A stretch of 64,000 bases of DNA from QZLE01 sp033852075 (GTDB taxonomy: Bacteria; Pseudomonadota; Gammaproteobacteria; QZLD01). The position numbers and the translations under genes are program-made. The notes under the pieces were generated by a model. It worked only from the letters and a program-made list of their open reading frames with translations, searched no databases and was not told where the DNA came from. The stretch is taken from positions 1 to 64,000 of the forward strand of contig JAWSVC010000006.1 in NCBI GenBank assembly GCA_033852075.1. The letters are read 5' to 3'. Within the stretch, counting starts at the first letter, position 1; every line of letters begins with the position of its first letter. Below are positions 15,998 through 24,599 of the stretch, piece after piece.

Positions 15998-18298
15998 GTG
16001 TCTTCATTACTAATTAATGCTTTGCGTTCTATGTTTTTTGCCTGCACTTTCTTGGCTCTTGCAGCCTGTGGTGGCGGAGGTGGTGGTTCCGATTCTGGCT
16101 CATCGCCTGCCCCTACTCCAACTGCTCAACAAGGATACTTTATTGATAGTGCGGTTGAAGGACTGAATTATTCGGCTAGTCCCAGTGGCTTAGTTGGTGT
16201 TACTGATAGTGCTGGTGAGTATAACTATCAGCCTGGTGATACCATAACTTTTTCCATCGGTAATATCGTACTTGGTTCTGCTCCGGCAGCTGGACATATT
16301 ACTCCATTAGATTTAGTGGATGGAGCTGGTGCCGATACTAGTAACCAGCAGGTAGTGAATATCTCCCGTTTACTGATGACACTAGATGTCGATGGTAACC
16401 CGGATAATGGCATAGAGATCCCTGATGGGATCGCAGCAGCAGCGTTAATGCTTGAAGGTGAATCAGCTGAGCTGGATTTTACCGATGTCGATTTTGCTAT
16501 CGCAGCACAGGCTATGATTGATGGGTTGACTACTGACCTGATTGGAGAAGGTTTGCCATACACTGAAGCCCCTAATCTTGCAACTTCTGTAGCGGCACAA
16601 ACCCATCTAAGTGGGTCGCTAGTGAATACTGACGGTGATGATGAGGTTGATTTGGTTGACAATGATGATGACAACGACGAGATTGCAGATGCGTCGGACA
16701 ATTGCCCGCTTATTGCTAATGCTAACCAGCTTGATACCGACAGTGACGAGATAGGTGATGCCTGTGACACAGATGACGATGGTGATGAAGTTGATGATGA
16801 TGTAGACAACTGCCCGCTTATAGCCAATGCCGACCAGCGTGATACCGATGGCGATGACTCAGGTGATGTATGTGATGGCGATGATGATGGTGATGAGATT
16901 GCTGATGAATCTGATAACTGCTCGCTAATCGTAAACGCTGATCAGCTTGATACCGACAGCGACGACGCAGGTAATGTGTGTGATACAGACGATGACAATG
17001 ACGGAGTTATTGATACCTCCGATAACTGTCAGCTAATTGCCAATGCCGACCAGCTGGATACCGATGGTGATCTTTCTGGTAATGCTTGTGATAGCGATGA
17101 TGATGGTGATGAGGTTGCCGATGCGTCGGATAACTGCCCACTTAACGCCAATGCTGATCAGCTGGATACTGACGGTGACCAGTTGGGTAATGAATGTGAC
17201 AGTGATGATGACGGTGATGGCGTAGCTGATGATGCAGATGCCTTTCCGTTAGATGTAACTGAAACGATTGATACCGATGGTGATGGCACTGGCAATAACG
17301 CTGATACAGATGATGATAATGACCAGATTCCGGATTCAGAAGATGATAACCCTCTTGTTGCTGATTCAGTAACGGTAACTATTAGTGGTGAGGTTGTGAA
17401 TGGGACTATCAATCCATCGCAAACCCAAATAGTGAACGAAGGTACAAGGCTTGAATTCACTGTAACAGCAGATGATGGATACTATCCGCAGATATCAGGT
17501 TGCGGTGGTACACTTGCAGGAGCCACTTTTACCACGGCCGCTGTTAATGAAGACTGTGTAGTTGAGCTAAGTTTTGATGAGTTATCTCAGGTCATATCGC
17601 CTCTTAATGATACTGGGATAACTCGCTGCGCTAATGCTGAAAGCAATGATCTTGATTGTGTTCAGGAAGGGTTTCCGGGGCAGGATGCTGAATATGGGCG
17701 CGATGTAACACATCATGATAATTCTGATGGTCTTGCTGGCTTTAGTTTTACCAAGATATGTAATAGTGGTTATGCTGCTGGCGATGGCGGGTGTCCTGCA
17801 GAACCAGTATTAGGCTCTGGTGCCAATGACTGGGCCTGCACCCTCGATAATATTACCGGTCTGATGTGGGAGATAAAGACTGATGACGGAGGAGTGCGTG
17901 ATAAAAATAATACCTATACCTGGTATAACTCCGATTCCGGTACTAACGGCGGCAATGCTGGTACCGAAAATGGTGGTTCCTGCCCGGATGCAGGTAACTG
18001 TGATACCGAAAAATATGTTGTAAGCGTAAATGCAGCTGGACTTTGTGGCTTTAGTGATTGGCGTATGCCTTTGATTTCAGAGTTGAAATCGATTGTTGAT
18101 CGCGGTCGTTATGATCCTGCTATAGATACATCGTATTTTCCAAACACCATGAGCAATACTTATTATTATACGGCTTCCCCTTATTCTAATTTTAGCTCTG
18201 CCACTTGGGGTGTATACTTTGATCACGGTTATTGCAATGGTCCTTATAGTAAGGGTACACCCAAATATGTTCGTTTGGTCCGACAGGGCAATAATTGA
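15998..18298 (+). CDS. Lipoprotein with thrombospondin type 3 repeats and Lcl/DUF1566 domain
   Basis: Translation most likely starts at the GTG at 15998, five bases after AGGGGGAG; the frame is open further upstream. A lipobox (LALAACGG) is followed by a Gly-rich linker. Residues of about 40-200 form a domain with YFIDSAVEGLNY and a VNISRLLMTLD motif seen in other secreted lipoproteins. Five near-perfect 36-residue thrombospondin type 3 repeats follow (DNCPL.AN..QLDTDSD...CDTDDDGD), each rich in calcium-binding Asp. Then come an InlB-repeat-like segment (GTINPSQTQIVNEG...) and a C-terminal Lcl/DUF1566 domain (LMWEIKTDDGG ... FSDWRMPLISELKSIVD). It is probably a calcium-dependent surface protein, perhaps an adhesin; the ligand is unknown. 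Confidence 0.85.
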   Translation: MSSLLINALRSMFFACTFLALAACGGGGGGSDSGSSPAPTPTAQQGYFIDSAVEGLNYSASPSGLVGVTDSAGEYNYQPGDTITFSIGNIVLGSAPAAGHITPLDLVDGAGADTSNQQVVNISRLLMTLDVDGNPDNGIEIPDGIAAAALMLEGESAELDFTDVDFAIAAQAMIDGLTTDLIGEGLPYTEAPNLATSVAAQTHLSGSLVNTDGDDEVDLVDNDDDNDEIADASDNCPLIANANQLDTDSDEIGDACDTDDDGDEVDDDVDNCPLIANADQRDTDGDDSGDVCDGDDDGDEIADESDNCSLIVNADQLDTDSDDAGNVCDTDDDNDGVIDTSDNCQLIANADQLDTDGDLSGNACDSDDDGDEVADASDNCPLNANADQLDTDGDQLGNECDSDDDGDGVADDADAFPLDVTETIDTDGDGTGNNADTDDDNDQIPDSEDDNPLVADSVTVTISGEVVNGTINPSQTQIVNEGTRLEFTVTADDGYYPQISGCGGTLAGATFTTAAVNEDCVVELSFDELSQVISPLNDTGITRCANAESNDLDCVQEGFPGQDAEYGRDVTHHDNSDGLAGFSFTKICNSGYAAGDGGCPAEPVLGSGANDWACTLDNITGLMWEIKTDDGGVRDKNNTYTWYNSDSGTNGGNAGTENGGSCPDAGNCDTEKYVVSVNAAGLCGFSDWRMPLISELKSIVDRGRYDPAIDTSYFPNTMSNTYYYTASPYSNFSSATWGVYFDHGYCNGPYSKGTPKYVRLVRQGNN

Positions 18299-18394
18299 TT
18301 GTTTGATCTAAGATGGCTGGTGTTTAATTGGGAATTATAAACTTAAAAAAAGAAGTTAGCGATAGTGTTGCTGACGAATAAAAGAGAAAGAATA

Positions 18395-18916
18395 ATGAAG
18401 ATAATGCAAAAAATGATGTTTGCTGCCACATTATTATTTGTTGTAATAGCAGCAAATGCACAAAACTGTAATGATAATATCATGCCAACTACTCCTGATA
18501 GTCGTTTTATTGATAATGGGGATGGTACGGTCATCGACAAGCAAACAAATCTTATATGGATGCGTTGCATTTTGGGGCAAACTTGGACTGGTACAACCTG
18601 TACCGATGAAAATGTTGGATATACTTGGCAAGAGGCATTGCAGACAGCAGTTAGTTATAGCTTTGCTGGTAGTGATGGATGGCGTGTACCTAATAGCAAT
18701 GAACTTGAGAGCATAGTAGAAAGAGCATGCTATAAACCGGCAATTAATCTTAGTATTTTTCCTCAAACACCTAGTTCTTTAGTTTGGACGACAACACCCT
18801 ATGTAGGTGATTACAACGGGGTGTGGATTGTCGACTTTGAAGATGGTTATGAGGGGGGATTCTCTAAGACCATACCATTTATGAATGTTCGCCTGGTTCG
18901 TTCGGATATCGATTAA
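18395..18916 (+). CDS. Secreted Lcl/DUF1566 domain protein
   Basis: This 173-residue protein has a signal peptide (MKIMQKMMFAATLLFVVIAANAQ) and a single Lcl-type DUF1566 domain with RFIDNGDGTVIDKQTNLIWM, TWQEALQ, GWRVPNSNELESIVE and MNVRLVRSD. The ATG at 18395 after AAAGAGAAAGA is preferred to a GTG at 18365. It resembles the C-terminal domain of the preceding lipoprotein, so the pair may have arisen by duplication. The domain is named from the Legionella collagen-like adhesin Lcl; its ligand in this family is not general knowledge. Confidence 0.85.
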   Translation: MKIMQKMMFAATLLFVVIAANAQNCNDNIMPTTPDSRFIDNGDGTVIDKQTNLIWMRCILGQTWTGTTCTDENVGYTWQEALQTAVSYSFAGSDGWRVPNSNELESIVERACYKPAINLSIFPQTPSSLVWTTTPYVGDYNGVWIVDFEDGYEGGFSKTIPFMNVRLVRSDID

Positions 18917-18937
18917 TTTTTGAATATTTCAATGGAT

Positions 18938-18969
18938 AAAGGGTGCAATGTTTTGCGCCCTTTGCTTTT
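18938..18969 (+). terminator. Rho-independent terminator after the DUF1566 gene
   Basis: AAAGGGTGCAA pairs with TTGCGCCCTTT (one T-G pair) around a short loop, followed by a T-rich GCTTTTAT. It lies 22 bases after the stop codon. Confidence 0.75.
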
Positions 18970-19162
18970 ATAAGCTTTTCCTTAGAACCTTCATGTCAAA
19001 TATATACTATACCACCACCAATTTTGCCAAACCCACATGACTCTGTTACCTTTTGCCTTGGGTTAAAAAATCAAAAACTCAACGGAACTTTTTTTCACTT
19101 TTATAATCTCTAAAAACATAAAAGTTAATGGTCATATTTAGGGTTTGATTTAAGGTATAAAG

Positions 19163-20140
19163 ATGAGTACACAACAGCAGATAATCGATCTTAAAAATTA
19201 TATTGATAAACATATTCTTGGGCAGAGTGAGCTTATCTCGCGCTTGCTGATTGCAATTCTTGCAGATGGTCATCTCCTGGTTGAAGGTGCTCCGGGATTG
19301 GCAAAAACCACAGCAGTTAAGGTGCTTGCTTCTGGTATAGAGGGGGATTTTCACCGGGTTCAGTTTACTCCTGACCTTCTTCCTGCTGACCTGACTGGTA
19401 CTGACATTTATCGTCCGGAAACGGGTTCATTCCATTTTCAGCATGGCCCTTTGTTTCATAATATTGTTTTGGCGGATGAGATTAATCGTGCCCCGGCGAA
19501 AGTGCAGGCGGCATTGTTAGAAGCTATGGGTGAAAGACAAATAACCGTTGGTAAGCAAACTTATCCGCTACCTAAATTGTTTATGGTGATGGCGACGCAA
19601 AACCCGATTGAACAGGAAGGAACCTACCCGCTGCCAGAGGCGCAACTGGATAGATTTTTAATGCACGTTAAGGTTGGTTTTCCGCGTAAGGATACGGAAA
19701 AAGAGATCTTAAAGCTGGTACGTGAGCAGTCACTGGAGATGGAATCCGGTCAGGCAAAAGAAGAAAAGAGCTTTGCACCGATAAGAGAAGAGGTGATCTT
19801 CGCTGCGCGCAAAGAGATCCTAGAGATAAATATGAGTGAGGATCTGGAGGAATATCTGGTACAGCTAATTTTGGCAACGCGTGAGGCTGGTGAGTATGGT
19901 GCTGACCTGCAGCGTTGGATAAGGTTTGGTGCCAGCCCGCGTGCAACGATAGCTTTGGATAGATGTTCTCGTGCCCATGCATGGCTTAATGGCCGTGATT
20001 TTGTTACTCCGGATGATATTCAGGTTATTGCGCATGATGTTCTGCGCCATCGCATTTTGCTTACATTTGAAGCGGAGGCTGAAGGGATAAATCCAGACCA
20101 TGTTATCGATGAATTATTGCAGAGGATTGCCGTACCTTAG
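19163..20140 (+). CDS. MoxR-family AAA+ ATPase
   Basis: MoxR ATPases are chaperone-like AAA+ proteins that work with von Willebrand A partners to activate or assemble envelope or enzyme complexes. The 325-residue protein has Walker A GAPGLAKT near residue 40, Walker B LADEINRAPAKVQAALLEAM near 105, sensor ATQNPIEQEGTYPLPEAQLDRF near 145, and the C-terminal helical lid. It leads a run of genes in the order moxR, DUF58, DUF4381, two vWA genes and batD, which is the Bat operon layout. DUF58 follows after 32 bases. Confidence 0.95.
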   Translation: MSTQQQIIDLKNYIDKHILGQSELISRLLIAILADGHLLVEGAPGLAKTTAVKVLASGIEGDFHRVQFTPDLLPADLTGTDIYRPETGSFHFQHGPLFHNIVLADEINRAPAKVQAALLEAMGERQITVGKQTYPLPKLFMVMATQNPIEQEGTYPLPEAQLDRFLMHVKVGFPRKDTEKEILKLVREQSLEMESGQAKEEKSFAPIREEVIFAARKEILEINMSEDLEEYLVQLILATREAGEYGADLQRWIRFGASPRATIALDRCSRAHAWLNGRDFVTPDDIQVIAHDVLRHRILLTFEAEAEGINPDHVIDELLQRIAVP

Positions 20141-20172
20141 GTAGAAGTAAGGAGATAGCCGTAGGGGTAGCT

Positions 20173-21123
20173 ATGGAAACAGATATTCAATACGGAGTTG
20201 TTCCAGATCTTAAGGCTCTGGTCGATCTACGCCATTATGGCAAGGGGATTAAGTTCCCGCCGCGTCGTCGTGTTAGTGGCAGTTTGGCTGGTGGATATCT
20301 ATCGAATATCAAGGGGCGTGGCATCGATTTTGACGAGGTGCGTCAGTACAATCCTGGTGATGATATTCACAATATGGATTGGCGTGTTACCGCACGCATG
20401 AATAAACCGCACACCAAGGTGTTTAAAGAGGAGCGGGAGCGTCCGGTTTTCTTTGCTATCGATAACAGCAAATCTATGCAGTTTGGAACCAAACGGGTAT
20501 TCAAGTCTGTTGCGGCTGCAGAGGCGGCAACGTTATTGGCCTGGGCTGCGAGCTCTAATAAAGATCGTATCGGCGGTCTAATATTCTCTGAAGATAATCA
20601 TATAGAACTTAAACCCACTGCTGGTGACAGAGGGGTGTTGCGTATGATTAATGCCATTTGCAACAGAAACAATATTAGTGCAGAAAACAAGCAGCTGCAG
20701 CAAGATCCTAAATTTCTGGAGCGCGCATTACAGCGTCTGCGTTATGTTACCAAACCTGGCAGCGCAATCTTTTTGGCAAGTGATTTTTTTGAAGCTAGTG
20801 AAAATTGTTTTGAACAACTGTCGCAGTTGGCTCTGCATAATGAATTCTTTTTGCTCCATGTTTATGATCAGATAGAACACTCCATACCCCCGGCAGGTAG
20901 ATACCGCATAAGCGACGGGGTAAATAGTTCTGAGATTGATTTAGAGGGGCGGGATAATCGTACTCGTTATCATGATTGGTTTGTTCACAGACAAGATGAG
21001 CTTATCGAATTTTGCAAAAAACACAGAATAGGTTATATGCCGATTTGTACTGCTACCAACCCATATGAATTGGCTAAGGCATTTGTTCCACAATCCTTCT
21101 TGAATAAAGAGGTGAACAGGTAG
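20173..21123 (+). CDS. DUF58 domain protein of the MoxR-Bat operon
   Basis: The 316-residue protein contains the DUF58 signature GRGIDFDEVRQYNPGDDIHNMDWRVTAR split around residues 55-80, followed by a vWA-like fold with FFAIDNSKSMQFG that carries the D-x-S-x-S metal-binding motif. DUF58 proteins are the usual direct partners of MoxR ATPases. The start follows AAGGAG and a short spacer, and the next gene begins immediately after the stop. The protein lacks a signal peptide and is probably cytoplasmic. Exact function is unknown in the family. Confidence 0.92.
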   Translation: METDIQYGVVPDLKALVDLRHYGKGIKFPPRRRVSGSLAGGYLSNIKGRGIDFDEVRQYNPGDDIHNMDWRVTARMNKPHTKVFKEERERPVFFAIDNSKSMQFGTKRVFKSVAAAEAATLLAWAASSNKDRIGGLIFSEDNHIELKPTAGDRGVLRMINAICNRNNISAENKQLQQDPKFLERALQRLRYVTKPGSAIFLASDFFEASENCFEQLSQLALHNEFFLLHVYDQIEHSIPPAGRYRISDGVNSSEIDLEGRDNRTRYHDWFVHRQDELIEFCKKHRIGYMPICTATNPYELAKAFVPQSFLNKEVNR

Positions 21124-21594
21124 ATGGATGTAAAACTGGCAGTTCAGTTAAAGGATATTCACCTGCCACCAGAACCAGGTTTCTGGCCGCCGGCTATTGG
21201 CTGGTGGATTGTCTTGGTGCTGCTTTTATTATCTGTTTTGGGATTGGTTTTTATTTGGATTAGATATAAACGCAAGGCTCCAAGGCGTGAAGCATTACTC
21301 CTCCTGAACGAGATAGAGAAAAGCTATCTGTCTGATAAAGATATGGTTGCATATGTTACTCAAATAAATAAGTTATTGCGGCGTGCAGCCATGCAGGCCT
21401 TCTCGCGACAGCAGTGTGCAGGTAAAAGTGGGGAGGAGTGGTTAGAATTTCTGCAACAGCACTCCAAGGTTGATGGTTTTAACCAAGATGTTGGAAGGTG
21501 CTTGATAGAGGTTCCTTATAGCAAACAAGATATCCAGGTTGACCGTCAAGAGCTGAAAAATCTTACAGAGCATTGGATAAAGGAGAACCTATGA
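21124..21594 (+). CDS. DUF4381 membrane protein of the Bat operon
   Basis: The 156-residue protein starts directly after the DUF58 stop. It has an N-terminal proline-rich segment (KDIHLPPEPGFWPPAIGWWI) leading into one transmembrane helix (VLVLLLLSVLGLVFIWIRY), and a cytoplasmic helical domain. This pattern is that of DUF4381, which is nearly always found between DUF58 and BatA genes. The stop TGA overlaps the next start. The role is unknown but presumably structural in the complex. Confidence 0.88.
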   Translation: MDVKLAVQLKDIHLPPEPGFWPPAIGWWIVLVLLLLSVLGLVFIWIRYKRKAPRREALLLLNEIEKSYLSDKDMVAYVTQINKLLRRAAMQAFSRQQCAGKSGEEWLEFLQQHSKVDGFNQDVGRCLIEVPYSKQDIQVDRQELKNLTEHWIKENL

Positions 21595-22598
21595 ATATAG
21601 CTTACCCTTTACTTTTGTTGCTTTTGCCGCTGCCAATCTTGATGCGAATATTTATTCCATCCAGAGATAGGGCTGAAGGGGCTGCCATTTGGGTACCTTT
21701 TTATGCACAGATGTCTGGTTTGGGTGGAAGCATTGCGGTCGCAAAACGATCCTTGTGGAAGGCGATAATCATGGCCTTTATCTGGGTGTTGTTGGTGCTG
21801 GCGGCAGCACGTCCGCAGTGGTTGGGTGAGCCTGTAGATATCCCGGTCGAAGGTCGTAACCTGATGTTAGCCGTCGATGTTTCCGGCAGTATGCAAGAAC
21901 AGGATATGCTGCTTAAAGGTGAGCAAACAGATCGTCTGAGCATTGTAAAAAATATCGTCGAGCAGTTTATTGAAAAGCGTGTTGGCGACAGGGTTGGTTT
22001 GATTCTATTTGGCACCAATGCCTATATTCAGGCACCGCTTAGTTTTGATAGAAAAACGGTTAATACCTTGGTGGATGAATCGGAGATTGGTATCGCCGGT
22101 GATAAAACCGCGATAGGTGATGCAATTGGGTTGGCGGTTAAACGCCTGCGCGAAATTGATTCCAAGGACAAGGTTTTGATATTGCTTACCGACGGTGAAA
22201 ACACTGCAGGGGCGGTAGAACCAATTAAGGCTGGAAAGATAGCTGCAGATGCTGGTCTTAAAATCTATACCATAGGTATCGGTGCTGATGAGGCCTACCG
22301 CCGTACGTTTTTTGGTTATACCGAAAAATACAATCCATCTGCTGGGTTGGATGAGAAAACCCTGCAACAAATTGCAACGGACACCGGTGCTAAATACTTT
22401 CGTGCGCGCTCTACCGATGAACTGAATCAGATCTATCAAGAGATAGATAAACTTGAACCGGTAATGGGAGAGGGTGAGGTGTTCAGACCAGTTACAGAGT
22501 TGTATTACCTGCCGTTAACCATAGCCTTTATCCTTTCGCTGCTATTGGCGTTTTCCGGTGTTAAGAGTTTGCTTAATGAGCAAAAGGTAGGGCTATGA
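21591..22598 (+). CDS. BatA-like von Willebrand A membrane protein
   Basis: The ATG at 21591 overlaps the preceding stop and has AAGGAG eight bases upstream; a start at 21573 is rejected. The 335-residue product has an N-terminal helix, a second helix near residues 55-75, a vWA domain and a C-terminal helix (FILSLLLAFSG). The metal site is complete: DVSGS near residue 96, the Thr of GDKTAIGDAIG, and TDGEN near 197. Bat proteins were described for aerotolerance in Bacteroides; a general role in envelope stress is supposed. It overlaps the next gene by four bases. Confidence 0.92.
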   Translation: MNIAYPLLLLLLPLPILMRIFIPSRDRAEGAAIWVPFYAQMSGLGGSIAVAKRSLWKAIIMAFIWVLLVLAAARPQWLGEPVDIPVEGRNLMLAVDVSGSMQEQDMLLKGEQTDRLSIVKNIVEQFIEKRVGDRVGLILFGTNAYIQAPLSFDRKTVNTLVDESEIGIAGDKTAIGDAIGLAVKRLREIDSKDKVLILLTDGENTAGAVEPIKAGKIAADAGLKIYTIGIGADEAYRRTFFGYTEKYNPSAGLDEKTLQQIATDTGAKYFRARSTDELNQIYQEIDKLEPVMGEGEVFRPVTELYYLPLTIAFILSLLLAFSGVKSLLNEQKVGL

Positions 22599-24481
22599 TG
22601 GAAAATCTACACCTATTGCGCCCCTACATGTTATTGCTATTAATTCCGGCAGTGATGGCGATTGTCTTTTTGTTCTATCGCAAAAAGGCGCAAAACAACT
22701 GGGATAAGATTTGTGATAGTCATCTGCTGAAGCATCTAAGTATCGATACCGGTAAGGCAAGTGTTAGATTGTCTTTGATAGCGTTATTGGCGATGTGGAC
22801 AATTGCTGTTGTTGCTATTTCCGGCCCTGCCTGGCGACAGGCGCCTCAGCCGGCATATCGCAATCAAAGTGCAACGGTTGTTGTGCTGGATCTCTCCTAC
22901 TCGATGTTGGCGCAGGATATAAAACCTTCGCGTATTGAACGTGCTAAATACAAGGTGATTGACCTGCTGGAAAAAAGAAAAGATGGTCAACTTTCACTGG
23001 TGGTATTTGCTGGTGACGCCCATGCCGTTACCCCGCTTACCGACGATATAAATACCATAAAGGCACAGATAGAGCCGCTGGACCCCATGATTATGCCATT
23101 CCCTGGTAGCCGTCCAGATCAAGGGGTGACAAGGGCGTTGGAACTCTTAAAAAATGGGGTTGCCAAGAATGGTGAGATTATACTGCTTACCGATGGGGCA
23201 GAAGGGCATTGGCAACAACTTGAAGATATGGCAGCAGATGTTAATGCTGTAGGTCATACCTTGTCGATAATTGGAGTTGGTACTAAGGCAGGAGCACCTA
23301 TTCCAGCAGAGGAAGGAGGATTTATCCAGGATAAAAGTGGTGCAATTGTTCTTCCGAAATTAGATGACGCCAAACTCAAACAAGCAGCGCGTGAAGGTGG
23401 TGGGCAATATATAACCATGACTGCAGATGATAGAGATATAAATACAATTTCTAGATTTAATTTGAATAAAAAGCAGATAGATAAGGAAAAGAAACAGCAG
23501 GTGTCGGCATCATGGAGTGATGACGGTTATTGGCTGGTTTTTTTGGTGTTACCGATAGCCCTTTATTGTTTCCGTAAGGGGGTGGTGTTTAGTTTTATTC
23601 TGGCGTTAATGATATTGCCTTCTTTCTCCCATTCAGCAGAACCGGGTTTTTGGTCAAAGTTGTGGAAGAATCAGCAGCAACTAGGTGTCGAGCAGCTTAA
23701 AGATGGCGAATATGAAACTGCTGAACAAAACCTGCAAGGTGATACTCTTTGGAAAGGTGCTGCACAATATCGGGCGGGCAAGTTTGAAGATGCAATAAAA
23801 ACGCTGGAAGGGGATGAAAGTGCTCTGGCAGATTATAATCGTGGCAATGCACTGGCACATATGGAACGCTATGAAGAGGCGATAGCTGCATATGAACAGG
23901 CTCTGGAAAAAGATCCGGAAAATCAGGATGCAAAAGATAATAAGGAATTAATAGAGAAATATCTGCAGCAGCAGGAACAGCAGTCTCAGGATCAACAAAA
24001 TCAAGATGGTCAAAAAGGTGAGAACCAGGAAGGTCAAAAACAAGACGGCCAAAAAGATGGAAGCCAGGAAGGTGCCGAGCAAAAGGGTGAACAGCAGGAT
24101 GGGGAGCAAGAAGAGGCTGAGCAGTCTCAGCAGCAATCAGGGCAGCAGGATGATTCCCAACAACAAGAACCAGAGCAACAGCAGGATCTAACTCAGCAAA
24201 AGCAAGGTCAGAATCAGGAAGAAGAGCAGGAACAGGAAAAACAGGCGCAGCAAGCAAAACAGCAATCTGAAGAACAACCAGAGCAAGATAATGTTCAAGA
24301 GATGTTACAGGAAGATTCTGAACAGCCATCAGTTGAAACAAAACCGCTGGACCAGAAGACTGAGCAATGGCTGCGTCAGATACCGGATAATCCTGGCGGG
24401 CTGTTAAAGCGAAAGTTCTATTATGAATCCAAGAAAAAATATGACAAAGGCACGCTGCCAGATACAAAGAATCGGTGGTGA
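22595..24481 (+). CDS. BatB/BatC-like fusion: vWA domain, TPR repeats, Gln-rich tail
   Basis: The 628-residue protein begins with two transmembrane helices, then a vWA domain with DLSYS (near residue 100) and TDGAEGHW. A further helix region (FLVLPIALYCF, FSFILALMILPSFSHSA) leads to TPR repeats (DYNRGNALAHMERYEEAIAAYEQALEKDP, split over two helices, near 410-450). About 110 residues of Gln/Glu/Asp repeats follow (QQEQQSQDQQNQDGQ and similar). In other species the vWA (BatB) and TPR (BatC) parts are separate. The fusion is a common gammaproteobacterial form. The low-complexity tail yields a long but spurious minus-strand frame. Confidence 0.9.
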   Translation: MMENLHLLRPYMLLLLIPAVMAIVFLFYRKKAQNNWDKICDSHLLKHLSIDTGKASVRLSLIALLAMWTIAVVAISGPAWRQAPQPAYRNQSATVVVLDLSYSMLAQDIKPSRIERAKYKVIDLLEKRKDGQLSLVVFAGDAHAVTPLTDDINTIKAQIEPLDPMIMPFPGSRPDQGVTRALELLKNGVAKNGEIILLTDGAEGHWQQLEDMAADVNAVGHTLSIIGVGTKAGAPIPAEEGGFIQDKSGAIVLPKLDDAKLKQAAREGGGQYITMTADDRDINTISRFNLNKKQIDKEKKQQVSASWSDDGYWLVFLVLPIALYCFRKGVVFSFILALMILPSFSHSAEPGFWSKLWKNQQQLGVEQLKDGEYETAEQNLQGDTLWKGAAQYRAGKFEDAIKTLEGDESALADYNRGNALAHMERYEEAIAAYEQALEKDPENQDAKDNKELIEKYLQQQEQQSQDQQNQDGQKGENQEGQKQDGQKDGSQEGAEQKGEQQDGEQEEAEQSQQQSGQQDDSQQQEPEQQQDLTQQKQGQNQEEEQEQEKQAQQAKQQSEEQPEQDNVQEMLQEDSEQPSVETKPLDQKTEQWLRQIPDNPGGLLKRKFYYESKKKYDKGTLPDTKNRW

Positions 24482-24489
24482 TAGATATG

Positions 24490-24595
24490 GTGCTGGTTTT
24501 ATTCACTATGTTTGTGAACAAGCTCGGAGGCATGGATGCCGACGCGCAGCATACACGGATGTACTTGAAGCGTTTGTGAACAAATATAGTGAGTA
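24490..24595. repeat. Candidate palindromic mobile repeat (MITE/REP-like) before batD
   Basis: TTCACTATGTTTGT (24502-24515) and ACAAATATAGTGAG (24580-24593) are inverted arms matching at 12 of 14 positions. Both ends also contain TTTGTGAACAA. The roughly 100 bases fill the only sizeable gap in an otherwise overlapping operon. There is no coding capacity. It looks like a small inserted repeat; no second copy is in the window. Confidence 0.45.
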
Positions 24596-24599
24596 AGTT

